Source of the DNA: Euzebya sp.
GTDB lineage: Bacteria; Actinomycetota; Nitriliruptoria; Euzebyales; Euzebyaceae
Length of the DNA: 64,000 bases
NCBI RefSeq assembly: GCF_964222135.1
Contig: NZ_CAXQBR010000021.1
Span: 1-64,000, forward strand
Direction of reading: 5' to 3'
The notes below the pieces were generated by a model. The model searched no databases and was not told the origin of the DNA. It saw only the letters and a list, made by a program, of their open reading frames with translations. The translations under genes and the position numbers were made by a program. Shown piece by piece: positions 7,595 through 16,784 of the stretch (position 1 is the first letter of the stretch; the number at the start of each line of letters is the position of its first letter).

Positions 7595-8688
7595 GCCGGC
7601 AGCACCACCAGCGCGGTGTCGGTCGTGTTCAGGCGCTCGACGCCGTCCTCGGTGACCGCGACGATGTCCTCGATCCGCATGCCGTAGCGGCCCTCGAGGT
7701 AGATCCCCGGCTCGACGGAGAACGTCATGCCGGGTTGCAGGCGCAGGTCGTTGCCGGCGGTGATGTAGGGCTCCTCGTGGACCTCGAGGCCGATGCCGTG
7801 GCCCGTGCGGTGGATGAACGCGTCGCCGTAGCCCGCGTCGGCGATGACCTGTCGGGCGGCCGCGTCCACCGACGCCGCGGTCACGCCCGGACGGACGTGG
7901 GCGACCGCGGCCCGCTGGGCGTCCCAGAGGACCTGGTGGGCGGCCTCGTAGCCGTCCGGCGCGGAGCCGAGGACGTAGTTGCGGGTGCAGTCGCTGAACC
8001 ACCCCGCGACGGGTCCGCCGGTGTCGACGACCACCGCGTCGCCGGCGGACAGGACCCGGTCCGAGGTCTCGTGGTGCGGCGACGCGCCGTTCGGGCCGCT
8101 CCCGACGATGACGAAGTCCACGTCGTCGTGACCTTCCTCCCGCATGGCCGCGGCGATGGCCCGACCGGCCTCCTGCTCGGTCCGCCCCGGTACGAGGAAC
8201 TCCCCCATCCGGCGGTGGACCGCGTCGATGGCCGCGCCGGCGCGGCGGAGCCCGTCGAGTCCCGCGGCGTCCTTCACCATCCGCACGTCGCGGGTCACGT
8301 GGGACGCGAGCTGCCAGCGGGCGCCCGGACGGACCTGCTGCAGCGCCAGCAGGAACCGGGCCCACAGCTGGTCGCCGACACCGAGGCGGGCGTCTGCGGG
8401 GACGCCGTCGAGCACCTCCGCCACGGTGTCCGCGGGATCGGCGGTCTCCGCGTACGTCCGCACCGGCACCGCGTCGGTGCCGGCGACCGCGGCCGCGCGC
8501 TCGAGCTCTGGGACGACCAGGGCGTGGCGGCCGTCGGCGCGCAGCACGAGCAGCGTCATCCGCTCGAGCGCGTGCGCGGCGTAGCCGGTCAGGTGGCGCA
8601 GGTCGGCGCCGGGTCCGATCAGGAGGGCATCCACCCCGGCGGTCCGCATCGCGGCGACGGCGTGGTCGATGGTGCGCTGGTGTCCCAC
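7591..8688 (-). CDS. M24 family metallopeptidase (Xaa-Pro dipeptidase-like)
   Basis: A 365-residue aminopeptidase P / prolidase homolog. The N-terminal creatinase-like domain covers about residues 1-125. The C-terminal pita-bread domain shows the metal ligands: Asp in AVVVDTGG, Asp in WFSDCTRNYV, His in RTGHGIGLEVHE, Glu in FSVEPGIYL and Glu in MRIEDIVAV. It probably removes residues next to proline from cytoplasmic peptides. It is the first gene of an operon with a small membrane protein and rnhA, and diverges from rpsN across about 165 bp. Confidence 0.9.
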   Translation of the reverse strand: MGHQRTIDHAVAAMRTAGVDALLIGPGADLRHLTGYAAHALERMTLLVLRADGRHALVVPELERAAAVAGTDAVPVRTYAETADPADTVAEVLDGVPADARLGVGDQLWARFLLALQQVRPGARWQLASHVTRDVRMVKDAAGLDGLRRAGAAIDAVHRRMGEFLVPGRTEQEAGRAIAAAMREEGHDDVDFVIVGSGPNGASPHHETSDRVLSAGDAVVVDTGGPVAGWFSDCTRNYVLGSAPDGYEAAHQVLWDAQRAAVAHVRPGVTAASVDAAARQVIADAGYGDAFIHRTGHGIGLEVHEEPYITAGNDLRLQPGMTFSVEPGIYLEGRYGMRIEDIVAVTEDGVERLNTTDTALVVLPA

Positions 8689-8853
8689 GCGGCCATGCTA
8701 GTGGGCAGGTGGTGGCCGACCGCCGCCGGCCCCCGGCAGCCACTGCGCCCGCGCGGGGGCGGTGTAGACTCGTCGTCCCGCCGGACGGGCACGTGTCGTG
8801 CTGCCCGCGGCCAGACCTCCCCCAACTCCTCCGACACCCCTGGAGGGCCCCAC

Positions 8854-9159
8854 GTGGCCAAGAAGAGCAAGATCGTCCAGAACCAGAAGCGCGCCGAGAT
8901 GGTGGCCCGCCAGGCCGCACGCCGCGCCGAGCTGAAGGCCATCGTCAAGGACCCCGACGTGGACTTCGACGCGAAGCTCGAGGCCCGCGACGCGCTGAAC
9001 AAGATGAAGGTGAACGGCAGCCCCGTCCGCCTGCGCAACCGCGACCGGCTCAACGGCCGGCCCCGGGGCCACGTCGGCTTCGCCGGCCTGTCCCGCGTCA
9101 GCTTCCGCGAGCTGGCGCACAACGGCGAGCTGCCGGGCATCACCAAGTCCTCCTGGTAG
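8854..9159 (+). CDS. rpsN: 30S ribosomal protein S14, C- long type
   Basis: This 101-residue S14 (MAKKSKIVQNQKRAEMV...RNRDRLNGRPRGHVGFAGLSRVSFRELA) is the long form without the CxxC zinc motif of short S14. It starts at GTG 8854 behind a GGAGG site. A TAGACT -10 box lies at 8765-8770, about 85 nt upstream. Together with L28, L33 and L31B it completes the usual set of four C- ribosomal proteins, here split between two loci. It is monocistronic. Confidence 0.95.
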   Translation: MAKKSKIVQNQKRAEMVARQAARRAELKAIVKDPDVDFDAKLEARDALNKMKVNGSPVRLRNRDRLNGRPRGHVGFAGLSRVSFRELAHNGELPGITKSSW

Positions 9160-9208
9160 GGCACCGCTGGTGGGCACCCGCCCCCGCGCGGGGCCACCAC
9201 CGCCTCCA

Positions 9209-9233
9209 CGACCGCCGATCACGTCGGCGGTCG
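9209..9233 (+). terminator. Hairpin downstream of rpsN
   Basis: A perfect 10-bp stem CGACCGCCGA/TCGGCGGTCG with a 5-nt loop, 50 nt after the rpsN stop and before the SDR gene. There is no T-run, as is common for high-GC actinobacterial terminators. Confidence 0.5.
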
Positions 9234-9310
9234 TCGTGCGTCCGGGCCGGTTGCCGCCCGTAGGTTAACGCCGCTAGGTTGCCGGGCGAGCCACGACGAG
9301 GAGCACACCG

Positions 9311-10153
9311 ATGGCAGTCCAGCTGCACGGCAAGGTCGCCGCGATCACCGGCGGCGCGCAGGGGATCGGCAAGTCGATCGCCCGGGCGCTCGTCGCCGAG
9401 GGCATGTCGGTCGCGATCGGCGACCTCGACCTCCCCCTCGCCCGCATCACCGCAGCCGAGCTGGGTGACCGGGCGGTCGCACTGGACCTCGACGTCACGT
9501 CCCCCGCGTCGGTCCGTGCCTTCGTCACCGCCGCGGAGGAGGCGCTCGGCCCTCTCGACGTGATGGTCAACAACGCGGGGATCATGCTGGTCGGGGAGTT
9601 CGCGAAGGAGGACGACCGCGGCACCGACCTGCAGCTCGACGTCAACGTCCGCGGCGTCCTGAACGGCTGCAAGGCCGCGGTGCAGGTCATGGCGGACCGA
9701 GGGCGCGGCCACATCGTCAACATCGCCTCGACCGCCGGGAAGGTCGCGGTGCCGCGGCTCGTGACCTACACGACCTCGAAGCACGCGGTGGTCGGCGCGA
9801 CCGACTCCCTGCGCGCCGAGCTCCGCGGCACCGGCATCGACGTGTCGGCCATCATGCCCGTGCCGGTCAACACGCGGCTCGGCTCGGGGCTGGGTCGCTC
9901 GGTGGTGCCGCCGGTCGAGCCCGACGACGTGGCCCGCGCCGTCGTCAGGGTCCTCCGCCGACGTCGCGACGAGGCGTTCGTCCCCGGGTACCTCGCGGTC
10001 GTCGCCGACATGACGGCCTGGCTCCCGACCGCCGCACGCGCCGCCGTGGCCCGGCTGCTCGGGGCCTACGACATCATGGTGCAGGCCGACGACGCCGCCC
10101 GCGAGGCCTACCAGCGCGAGGCCGTCGCCGCCCAGCGCAGCCGGCTGCCCTAG
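9311..10153 (+). CDS. Short-chain dehydrogenase/reductase
   Basis: A 280-residue classical SDR. It has the nucleotide-binding motif TGGAQGIG near residue 14, an Asp after strand 2 (GDLDLP), the NNAG motif, Ser in NIASTAGK and the catalytic YTTSK. The C-terminal extension includes a hydrophobic stretch (MTAWLPTAARAAVARLLGAYDIM) like that of SDRs acting on lipid substrates. The Asp after strand 2 suggests NAD preference, which is inference. No operon partner is close; the tricorn-like gene follows on the same strand after 59 nt. Confidence 0.9.
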   Translation: MAVQLHGKVAAITGGAQGIGKSIARALVAEGMSVAIGDLDLPLARITAAELGDRAVALDLDVTSPASVRAFVTAAEEALGPLDVMVNNAGIMLVGEFAKEDDRGTDLQLDVNVRGVLNGCKAAVQVMADRGRGHIVNIASTAGKVAVPRLVTYTTSKHAVVGATDSLRAELRGTGIDVSAIMPVPVNTRLGSGLGRSVVPPVEPDDVARAVVRVLRRRRDEAFVPGYLAVVADMTAWLPTAARAAVARLLGAYDIMVQADDAAREAYQREAVAAQRSRLP

Positions 10154-10212
10154 CAGGCGGACCCCCACCCAGCCGGGGGCCCGTCGACGCCGCGGTATCC
10201 TCCCGCACCCCC

Positions 10213-13200
10213 ATGCCAGCCGCGACCGCCGACCACGCCTACGTCCGCCACCCCGCCGTCGTCGGTGACACCGTCGTCTTCGTCGCCGACGACGACCTCT
10301 GGGTGGTCGACCTCGACGGCGGCCGCGCCCACCGCCTGACGGACGGGCGCAGCGGCGCGAGCCACCCGGTCATCAGCCCCGACGCCCAGCAGGTCGCCTT
10401 CACCGGCCGGGACGCCCAGCACCCGGAGGCCTACGTCATGCCGCTGTCGGGCGGGGCGGCCGAGCGGCTGACCTACCTCGGGGCCACCACGACCACCACC
10501 CGGGCCTGGCACCCCGACGGTCGCGTCGTCGTCGCGACCAACCAGGGGTTGCCGTTCGCCCGCGACAGCCACCTGGTCGCGGCCGGCCCGACGCCGGGCC
10601 ACCACGAACCGCTCGGCTGGGGATCGGCCCACGAGGTCGCCATGCGCGCCGGCCCTCCCGCTGTGGACGGCGGCGTCCGCGTGCTGATCGGCCGGCACAC
10701 GACCAACCAGGGTCGGTGGAAGCGCTACCGCGGCGGCACCGCGGGCCAGCTGTGGCTCGACGACACGGGTGGTGGCGCGTTCCAGCGGCTCCTCGGCGAC
10801 CTCCCCGGCGACATCGGCGCGCCGATGCTGCTCGGCGACCGGGTGTGGTTCATCAGCGACCACGACGGGGTCGGCAACGTCTGCTCGTGCGACATCCACG
10901 GCCAGGACCTGGTCGTCCACACCGACCACCGCGACTTCTACGCGCGCTTCGCCGCCACGGACGGCCGCACGATCGTCTACACCTGCGGCGGTGACCTGTG
11001 GCGCCTCGACCCGGCGGACCCGTCACCGGAGCGGGTCGCGCTGTCCGTCGCCTCACCCCGCGTCCAGCGCACCGCCACGTTCGCCGACCCGAGCCGCTGG
11101 CTGCAGTCCTACGCCGTCCACCCGGCGGGCACCCACGTCGCCCTGCGGATCCGTGGCCGGGCGTTCGCGATGGGTCTCCACGACGGGCCGGTCACCCAGG
11201 TCGGGACCCGTCAGGGCGCCAACCACCGGCTGGTCCGCTGGCTGCCCGACGGCCAGCGGCTGGTCGCGGTCTCCGACAGCTCCGGCGAGGAGCGCCTGGA
11301 GGTCCTCGCGACCAGCCCGGGGGCGCTGTCGGACGAGGAGCCGCACCGCCTCGACGTCGACCTCGGCGTCCCCCTCGAGCTGGTCGTGTCCCCCGTCGAC
11401 GACGTGGTGGCCGTCACCGACCAGCAGGGACGGCTGCGGGTCGTCGACCTCTCCAGCGGGACTGTCGAGGAGGTCGCGACGTCCCCCTACGGGATCGACG
11501 AGCCGGCCTGGTCCCCCGACGGCCGCTGGCTCGCCTACAGCCAGCGGGAGTCCAACTGGTACACGGCGAGCATCCGGCTGTGGCACCGCGGCGATCCGCC
11601 GGGGTCCACCGCGGTGGTGGCGGAGGCGCGGGCCGCCCACCGGGCCCCGGACTTCGATCCGGCGGGCCACTACCTCTACTGGGTCGCCAGCACCCGCTTC
11701 GCCCCGGTCCGCGACGGGTTGTTCTTCGACCACGGCTTCCCCCACCCCGACGTCATCATGGCGGCCGTGCTGGCGGCGGACGGCACCGCACCGCTCGACC
11801 GCGAGCCCCGGGCGCCGGGCACGCCCCCGCCGCGGCCCCCGTCGGCCCCGGCCCCCGAGACCGCCACGTCGACCCCCGACGCGGACCGGGACGCCGCCCC
11901 CGAGGGCGATGGCGACCCGCCGTCGCCCGGCGACCCCTCCGCGCCCGGTCGGCGCCCCCCACCGGTGGTCGTCGACGTCGACGGGCTTGCCGACCGCGTC
12001 GTCGCCCTGCCGTTCCCGACCGGTCGGTACCGCGGCGTGATCGGGCTGCACGGGAAGGTCCTCGCGTTCGCAACGCCGCTGCGCCCGCCGCCGCCACCGG
12101 GCGCGCCACCCGGTGAGCGGCGCCCCGGGGGGCAGGCCGAGGTCCTCGACCTCGACACCGCCCGCCACGAGGTGGTCCTGCCCGCGATCTCGTCGTTGGC
12201 GGTGTCAGCGGACCGCCGGACGACCGTCTACGCGGTCAAGCGGCGGCTGCGGGCGGTCAAGGCCGGCGTGAAGCCGCCTGACGGTCCGGCGGCTGAGGGC
12301 GGTCCGCGGGTCAGCGGGTGGCTCGACCTGTCACGGGTGTCGGTGCCCGTCGATCCCCCGGCGGAGTGGCGCCAGATCTTCGACGAGGCCTGGCGGTTGC
12401 AGCGCGACCTGTTCTGGCACTCGGAGATGTCCGGGGTGGACTGGGCCGCGGTCCACGACCGCTACGCCGGCCTGATCGACCGGATCGCCACGCGTGGCGA
12501 GCTGTCGGACCTGATCTGGGAGATGTTCGGCGAGCTCGGCACCGGCCACGCCTACGAGCGGGGCGGCGACCACCCCTCGCCGCCGAGGATGCCGGTGGGG
12601 CACCTCGGCGCCGACGTCGCGTGGGATGGCGACGCCTGGACGCTCACCAGGCTGCTCGAGGCGGACCCGACCGATCCGCTCCGCCGACGTCCGCTCGCCG
12701 CCCCCGGCGTCCGCGTGGACGCCGGTGCGCGGGTGCTCGCGGTCGACGGCGTGCCGCTCGGACCGGACGTCGCCCCGGCGACGCTCCTGGTCAACGCCGC
12801 CGGGCGGGAGGTACGCCTCCGCGTCGCGGACCCGGACCCGCGCGAGGTGGTGGTCCGCGCACTCGACGACGAGACGCCGCTGCGGTACGCCGACTGGGTC
12901 GAGCGGAACCGCCGCGCCGTCCACGAGCGGTCCGGCGGGCGCGTCGCCTACGTGCACGTGCCGGACATGGGCGCGACCGGCTACGGGGAGTTCCACCGCC
13001 AGTACCTCGCCGCGGTGTACGCCGACGCGGTCGTGGTCGACGTGCGCTTCAACGCCGGCGGCAACGTGTCCAGCCTGATCCTCGAGAAGCTCGCGGCCGA
13101 GCGGATCGGCTACCAGATGCGCCGCACCGGCGCGCTCGAGCCGTTCCCCCACCACGCGCCCGGCGGTCCGCTGGTCGCCATCGCCAACGAGCGGTGCGGG

Positions 13201-13554
13201 TCCGACGGGGACATCTTCGCGCACGCCTGGAAGCGCCTGGGCCTCGGACCGGTCGTCGGCACGCGGACCTGGGGCGGGGTCATCGGCATCCAACCGCGCC
13301 ACTCGAGCGTGGACGGGACCGTCACCACCCAGCCGGGCTTCGCGTTCTGGTTCGACGACGTCGGCTGGGGGGTCGAGAACTACGGCACGGATCCGACCCA
13401 CCCGGTGGAGATCGCCCCGCACGACGCCGCCGCCGGGCACGATCCCCAGCTGGACACCGCCGTGCGCCTGGCCCTCGAGCGCCTGGAGGCGGTCGGCGCC
13501 CCGCAGACGCCGGACATCGCGACCGCGCCGGACCTGGGCACCCGACCCGGATGA
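10213..13554 (+). CDS. Tricorn-like S41 serine protease
   Basis: A 1113-residue homolog of the tricorn protease, a large cytosolic peptidase that processes peptides made by the proteasome and other proteases. Order: a WD40/PD40-like beta-propeller (about 1-300), a second propeller (about 300-690) interrupted by a Pro/Ala/Asp-rich insert (about 531-585), a C1 helical domain, a PDZ domain and the S41 C2 domain. Catalytic residues can be placed: His779 in GTGHAYERG, Ser997 in ERCGSDGD and Glu1055 in GVENYGTDP. No signal peptide is visible. Its presence in a proteasome-bearing genome makes a role downstream of PrcAB plausible, but the gene is not in the Pup cluster. Confidence 0.92.
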   Translation: MPAATADHAYVRHPAVVGDTVVFVADDDLWVVDLDGGRAHRLTDGRSGASHPVISPDAQQVAFTGRDAQHPEAYVMPLSGGAAERLTYLGATTTTTRAWHPDGRVVVATNQGLPFARDSHLVAAGPTPGHHEPLGWGSAHEVAMRAGPPAVDGGVRVLIGRHTTNQGRWKRYRGGTAGQLWLDDTGGGAFQRLLGDLPGDIGAPMLLGDRVWFISDHDGVGNVCSCDIHGQDLVVHTDHRDFYARFAATDGRTIVYTCGGDLWRLDPADPSPERVALSVASPRVQRTATFADPSRWLQSYAVHPAGTHVALRIRGRAFAMGLHDGPVTQVGTRQGANHRLVRWLPDGQRLVAVSDSSGEERLEVLATSPGALSDEEPHRLDVDLGVPLELVVSPVDDVVAVTDQQGRLRVVDLSSGTVEEVATSPYGIDEPAWSPDGRWLAYSQRESNWYTASIRLWHRGDPPGSTAVVAEARAAHRAPDFDPAGHYLYWVASTRFAPVRDGLFFDHGFPHPDVIMAAVLAADGTAPLDREPRAPGTPPPRPPSAPAPETATSTPDADRDAAPEGDGDPPSPGDPSAPGRRPPPVVVDVDGLADRVVALPFPTGRYRGVIGLHGKVLAFATPLRPPPPPGAPPGERRPGGQAEVLDLDTARHEVVLPAISSLAVSADRRTTVYAVKRRLRAVKAGVKPPDGPAAEGGPRVSGWLDLSRVSVPVDPPAEWRQIFDEAWRLQRDLFWHSEMSGVDWAAVHDRYAGLIDRIATRGELSDLIWEMFGELGTGHAYERGGDHPSPPRMPVGHLGADVAWDGDAWTLTRLLEADPTDPLRRRPLAAPGVRVDAGARVLAVDGVPLGPDVAPATLLVNAAGREVRLRVADPDPREVVVRALDDETPLRYADWVERNRRAVHERSGGRVAYVHVPDMGATGYGEFHRQYLAAVYADAVVVDVRFNAGGNVSSLILEKLAAERIGYQMRRTGALEPFPHHAPGGPLVAIANERCGSDGDIFAHAWKRLGLGPVVGTRTWGGVIGIQPRHSSVDGTVTTQPGFAFWFDDVGWGVENYGTDPTHPVEIAPHDAAAGHDPQLDTAVRLALERLEAVGAPQTPDIATAPDLGTRPG

Positions 13555-13602
13555 GCCCGCCGGGGTGCGCCTGCACCGGCCGCCCCGCCACCTCCGTCCG
13601 CC

Positions 13603-15168
13603 TCAGAGGACCTCGCTGAGCGCCTGGGCGAGCTGCTCGACGGCATCGGCGTCGCGGACGGCGACGCGCAGGAACCGGGGTGGGAGCAGCGGGAAGGTCG
13701 AGGGCCGGACGGCGATGCCGCGGGCCAGGAGCGCGCGGTGGACGGCGGGACCGCCGGGCACCTCCACCAGCACGAAGTTGGCGGCGCCGTCGTGCACGGT
13801 CACGCCGGGCACCCGGCCCAGCCGCGTCGTCATGGCCGCACGCCGTCGCGCGACCCCCTCCGCGGCCTCGAGCCGCCACGCCTCACCGTCCGCGGCGGCG
13901 GTCAGCGCGGCCAGGGCGTGGGCGGAGAGCGGCCAGGGCTGCTGGCGGCGACGGATCCGCGCCGCGATGGCCGGGTCTGCGACGAGGTAGCCGGCCCGCA
14001 CGCCGGGCACCGACCACATCTTCGTGACCGAGCGGACCACGACCAGGCCGGGGAGGTCGACCCGCCCGGCCAGGCTCGAGCGGCCGTCGGTGACGAAGTC
14101 CATGAAGGCCTCGTCGACGACGGTGGTGCGCCCCGGTCTGCAGAGCGCGGCGATGTCAGCCGGGTCGTCGAGCGTGCCGGTGGGGTTGTTCGGGTTGCCG
14201 ACGAGCACCAGGTCCGCGACGTCCGGCACGCGGGACGGGTGCAGGCGCCACCCGTCGTCTGCGTCGCGCGCGACGCGGGTGACCGGGACGCCGCAGGCCG
14301 TCAGCCCGGCCTCGGCGGCGGTGAACGTGGGGTGGACGACCGCCGCGTGCCGCGGGCGCAGCGCCAGGGGGACCAACCAGAACGCCTCGGCGGCGCCGGC
14401 CAGCAGGACGACGTGGTCGATGCTCAGGCCGGTCAGCGCGGCGACGGCCAGTCGGGCCGGTCCCGGATCGGGGTAGCGGGTCACGTCGACCGCGTCGAGG
14501 GCGCGCCGCACGTGGGCGGGCGGTCCGCCCTCCACGACGTTGACGGCCATGTCGAGGGCGCCGTCGGGGACCATGCGGTCGCCGTGGGCCGCCAGGTCGG
14601 CCTGCTCATCCCCGTCCGCCGACTCCTGGACCGGGAGGTCGGCTGCGGGCTGCCCCCACGGCGCGGGGAGGTCCACGGCACGGCCCGCCACCACGAGGAC
14701 GACCCGATCGGCCTGGGCCGACAGGGCCTCGGTCACCAACCCGACGGCGTCCACCCAGCGGCGCGACCCGGCATCCGTCGGCACCAGGCCGCCGCCGACC
14801 TGCTCGGCCACCACCACCACATCGCGGTCCACCTCGGCGAACCAGGTGGCGGCCTCGGCCGCGAGGTCGTCGAGGTCGCCGGCCTCCCACAGGTCGTCGT
14901 CGTCCATCCGGGCCGCCACCCACAGCCCGACGGAGTCGACCAGCACCGGACCCGCCGCCGCGGCGATCGCGGCGACGACGTCGGTGGTCTCGACGGTCTG
15001 CCAGCCCCGGGGGCGACTGGCGCGGTGCCGGGCGATCCGCTCGGCCATCTCGGGATCCGACGCCCGGCCCGTCGCGACGTAGGTGACGGCGGCGTCCGCC
15101 GGCAGCAGCGACTGGGCCACGCCGCTCTTGCCCGACCGCGTCCCGCCGGTCACGAGCGTGCGGGTCAC
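13603..15168 (-). CDS. cobU-cobC: Fused adenosylcobinamide kinase/guanylyltransferase and CobC-like PLP enzyme
   Basis: A 521-residue fusion in the late cobalamin pathway. Residues 1 to about 180 are CobU/CobP: Walker A GGTRSGKS, the RHRASRPRGWQTVE segment and EQVGGGLVPTDAGSR. This half phosphorylates adenosylcobinamide and transfers GMP. From about 200 to the end it is a class I/II aminotransferase-fold enzyme of the threonine-phosphate decarboxylase (CobC/CobD) type: NPNNPTG, VVDEAFMDF, and SVTKMWSVPGVRAGY with the PLP lysine. This half would make aminopropanol phosphate for the nucleotide loop. I chose GTG 15168; longer forms extend into Arg/Pro-rich non-coding sequence. No frameshift joins the two halves. 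CbiB, the enzyme between the two steps, is encoded 1.6 kb away on the same strand. Confidence 0.9.
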   Translation of the reverse strand: MTRTLVTGGTRSGKSGVAQSLLPADAAVTYVATGRASDPEMAERIARHRASRPRGWQTVETTDVVAAIAAAAGPVLVDSVGLWVAARMDDDDLWEAGDLDDLAAEAATWFAEVDRDVVVVAEQVGGGLVPTDAGSRRWVDAVGLVTEALSAQADRVVLVVAGRAVDLPAPWGQPAADLPVQESADGDEQADLAAHGDRMVPDGALDMAVNVVEGGPPAHVRRALDAVDVTRYPDPGPARLAVAALTGLSIDHVVLLAGAAEAFWLVPLALRPRHAAVVHPTFTAAEAGLTACGVPVTRVARDADDGWRLHPSRVPDVADLVLVGNPNNPTGTLDDPADIAALCRPGRTTVVDEAFMDFVTDGRSSLAGRVDLPGLVVVRSVTKMWSVPGVRAGYLVADPAIAARIRRRQQPWPLSAHALAALTAAADGEAWRLEAAEGVARRRAAMTTRLGRVPGVTVHDGAANFVLVEVPGGPAVHRALLARGIAVRPSTFPLLPPRFLRVAVRDADAVEQLAQALSEVL

Positions 15169-15287
15169 GACGGACGACGCGAGCGGGAGCGGTGGACGGT
15201 CATCCGGCAGACCATACCGCCTCGCCACCACCGGGTGACACCAGGTGGCTCTTGACTGGACCGGACCACTTGGGCGAACGTGTGGCG

Positions 15288-16784
15288 ATGTCCACGACGC
15301 ACGACCACATCGGCCACCAGTGGCTGGCAGACCGGCTGCACGACTGGCCTGACGGGACCGGACCGATGTACCTCCGCCTGGCCGGTGCGCTGGAGCGGCT
15401 CCTGCACGCCGGGGAGGTGGCCGACGGTGCGCGCCTGCCCGCGGAGCGGCAGCTGGCCGGTGCGCTGCGCGTCTCCCGCACGACCGTCGCCGCGGCCTAC
15501 GAGGTGCTCGAGGACCGGCGGTTGGTCGCCCGGCGCCACGGCAGCGGCACCTACGTCGAGGGCGTGGCCCCCCCGCCACCGGCACCGCCCCGCGAGTCGG
15601 TCCTGCTCCGCAGCCTGGAGCGCAACGAGATCTTCGACGGGCTGCTCGACCCGCCGCGGGAGCTGCTCGACCTCCGCGCAGCGGCGCTGCACCACTCCGA
15701 TCCCCTGCCCGAGGACGTCCTCGCCGCAGCGGTGGCCGACCTCCGCGCGGCCGGCGCCGGCCACGGGTACGTGCCGGCCGGCCTGCACGACCTCCGCGCC
15801 GAGGTCGCGGCGCGCTACGCCACCCTCGGCCTGCCCACCGGTCCGGAGGAGGTCCTCATCACCAGCGGCGCGCAGCAGGCGATCGGGCTGATCACCATGC
15901 TGCACCTCCGCGCCGACGACACCGTGGTGACCGAGACGCTGACCCACACCGGTGCCATCGACCTGTTCACCGCCGCGGGGGCCCACATCACCGACGTCGA
16001 CGTGGGGCCGGAGGGCGTGGACGTCGACGCGGTGATCGGCCGCCTGGCCGACCGCCCACGCCTCGTCTACCTGATCCCGTCGATCCACAACCCGACCGGG
16101 TCGGTCATGCCGGCCCGCAACCGGCGGCGCCTGGCCGCCGCGCTGGCCGAGCACCCCGACGTCATCGCGATCAGCGACGACACCCTGGCCGACACCTGGT
16201 GGGCTCGCCGGCCCCCTCCCCCGCTCGCCAGCTACCCCGGCGCGGACCACGTCCTGCACCTCGGGTCGATGTCGAAGCTGATGTGGCCGGGGCTGCGGAT
16301 CGGCTGGGTGCGCGGCCCGGCACCGGAGATCCGCCGTCTGGCCCGCCTGAAGGCCATGGCCGACCTGGGCACCAGCGTCCCGAGCCAGCTGATCGCCCTG
16401 CGGCTGCTGCGTCAGGACCCGGCGTTCGAGGACGACCGCCGGGAGCTGCTGGCCCGCCGGGGCCACCACCTCGCCGAGGCGCTGGCCGCGCAGCTCCCGA
16501 CGTGGACCTTCGACGTGCCCGAGGGCGGGTTGTGCCTCTGGGTCCGTCTGCCCGACGGCAACAGCGCTCGCGAGCTGGCCATCTCCGCGGCGCGGCACGG
16601 CGTGGCGCTCGCGCCGGGGTCGATCCAGTCCCCGTCGGGCGCCTACGCCGACCACATCCGGCTGCCGACGGGCCACCCGGAGCCGATCCTCGACCAGGCG
16701 GTCCGCCGGCTCACCGCGGCCTGGCAGGCCCGGCACCCGGCCGGACCGACCACCGTCCTCGACGACCTCCGCGTCGTCGTCTAG
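15288..16784 (+). CDS. MocR-family (GntR-aminotransferase) transcription regulator
   Basis: A 498-residue protein with an N-terminal GntR winged helix (GPMYLRLAGALERLL...RLPAERQLAGALRVSRTTVAAAYEVLEDRRLVARRHGSGTYV, about residues 25-95) and a C-terminal class I aminotransferase domain. The PLP lysine is in LGSMSKLMWPGLRIGW, and SIHNPTGS is the cofactor-binding Asn motif. Such regulators sense PLP or amino-acid ligands; PdxR controls vitamin B6 synthesis. It sits between two cobalamin genes on the opposite strand, one of them a PLP enzyme, so control of this pathway is possible but unproven. A TTGACT hexamer at 15252 could be a -35 element. Its stop shares a CTAG with the cbiB stop. Confidence 0.9.
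   Translation: MSTTHDHIGHQWLADRLHDWPDGTGPMYLRLAGALERLLHAGEVADGARLPAERQLAGALRVSRTTVAAAYEVLEDRRLVARRHGSGTYVEGVAPPPPAPPRESVLLRSLERNEIFDGLLDPPRELLDLRAAALHHSDPLPEDVLAAAVADLRAAGAGHGYVPAGLHDLRAEVAARYATLGLPTGPEEVLITSGAQQAIGLITMLHLRADDTVVTETLTHTGAIDLFTAAGAHITDVDVGPEGVDVDAVIGRLADRPRLVYLIPSIHNPTGSVMPARNRRRLAAALAEHPDVIAISDDTLADTWWARRPPPPLASYPGADHVLHLGSMSKLMWPGLRIGWVRGPAPEIRRLARLKAMADLGTSVPSQLIALRLLRQDPAFEDDRRELLARRGHHLAEALAAQLPTWTFDVPEGGLCLWVRLPDGNSARELAISAARHGVALAPGSIQSPSGAYADHIRLPTGHPEPILDQAVRRLTAAWQARHPAGPTTVLDDLRVVV

Noticed and set aside
15169-15287. Cobalamin riboswitch upstream of the cobU-cobC fusion
   Set aside because: No B12-box-like sequence is visible in this short gap.
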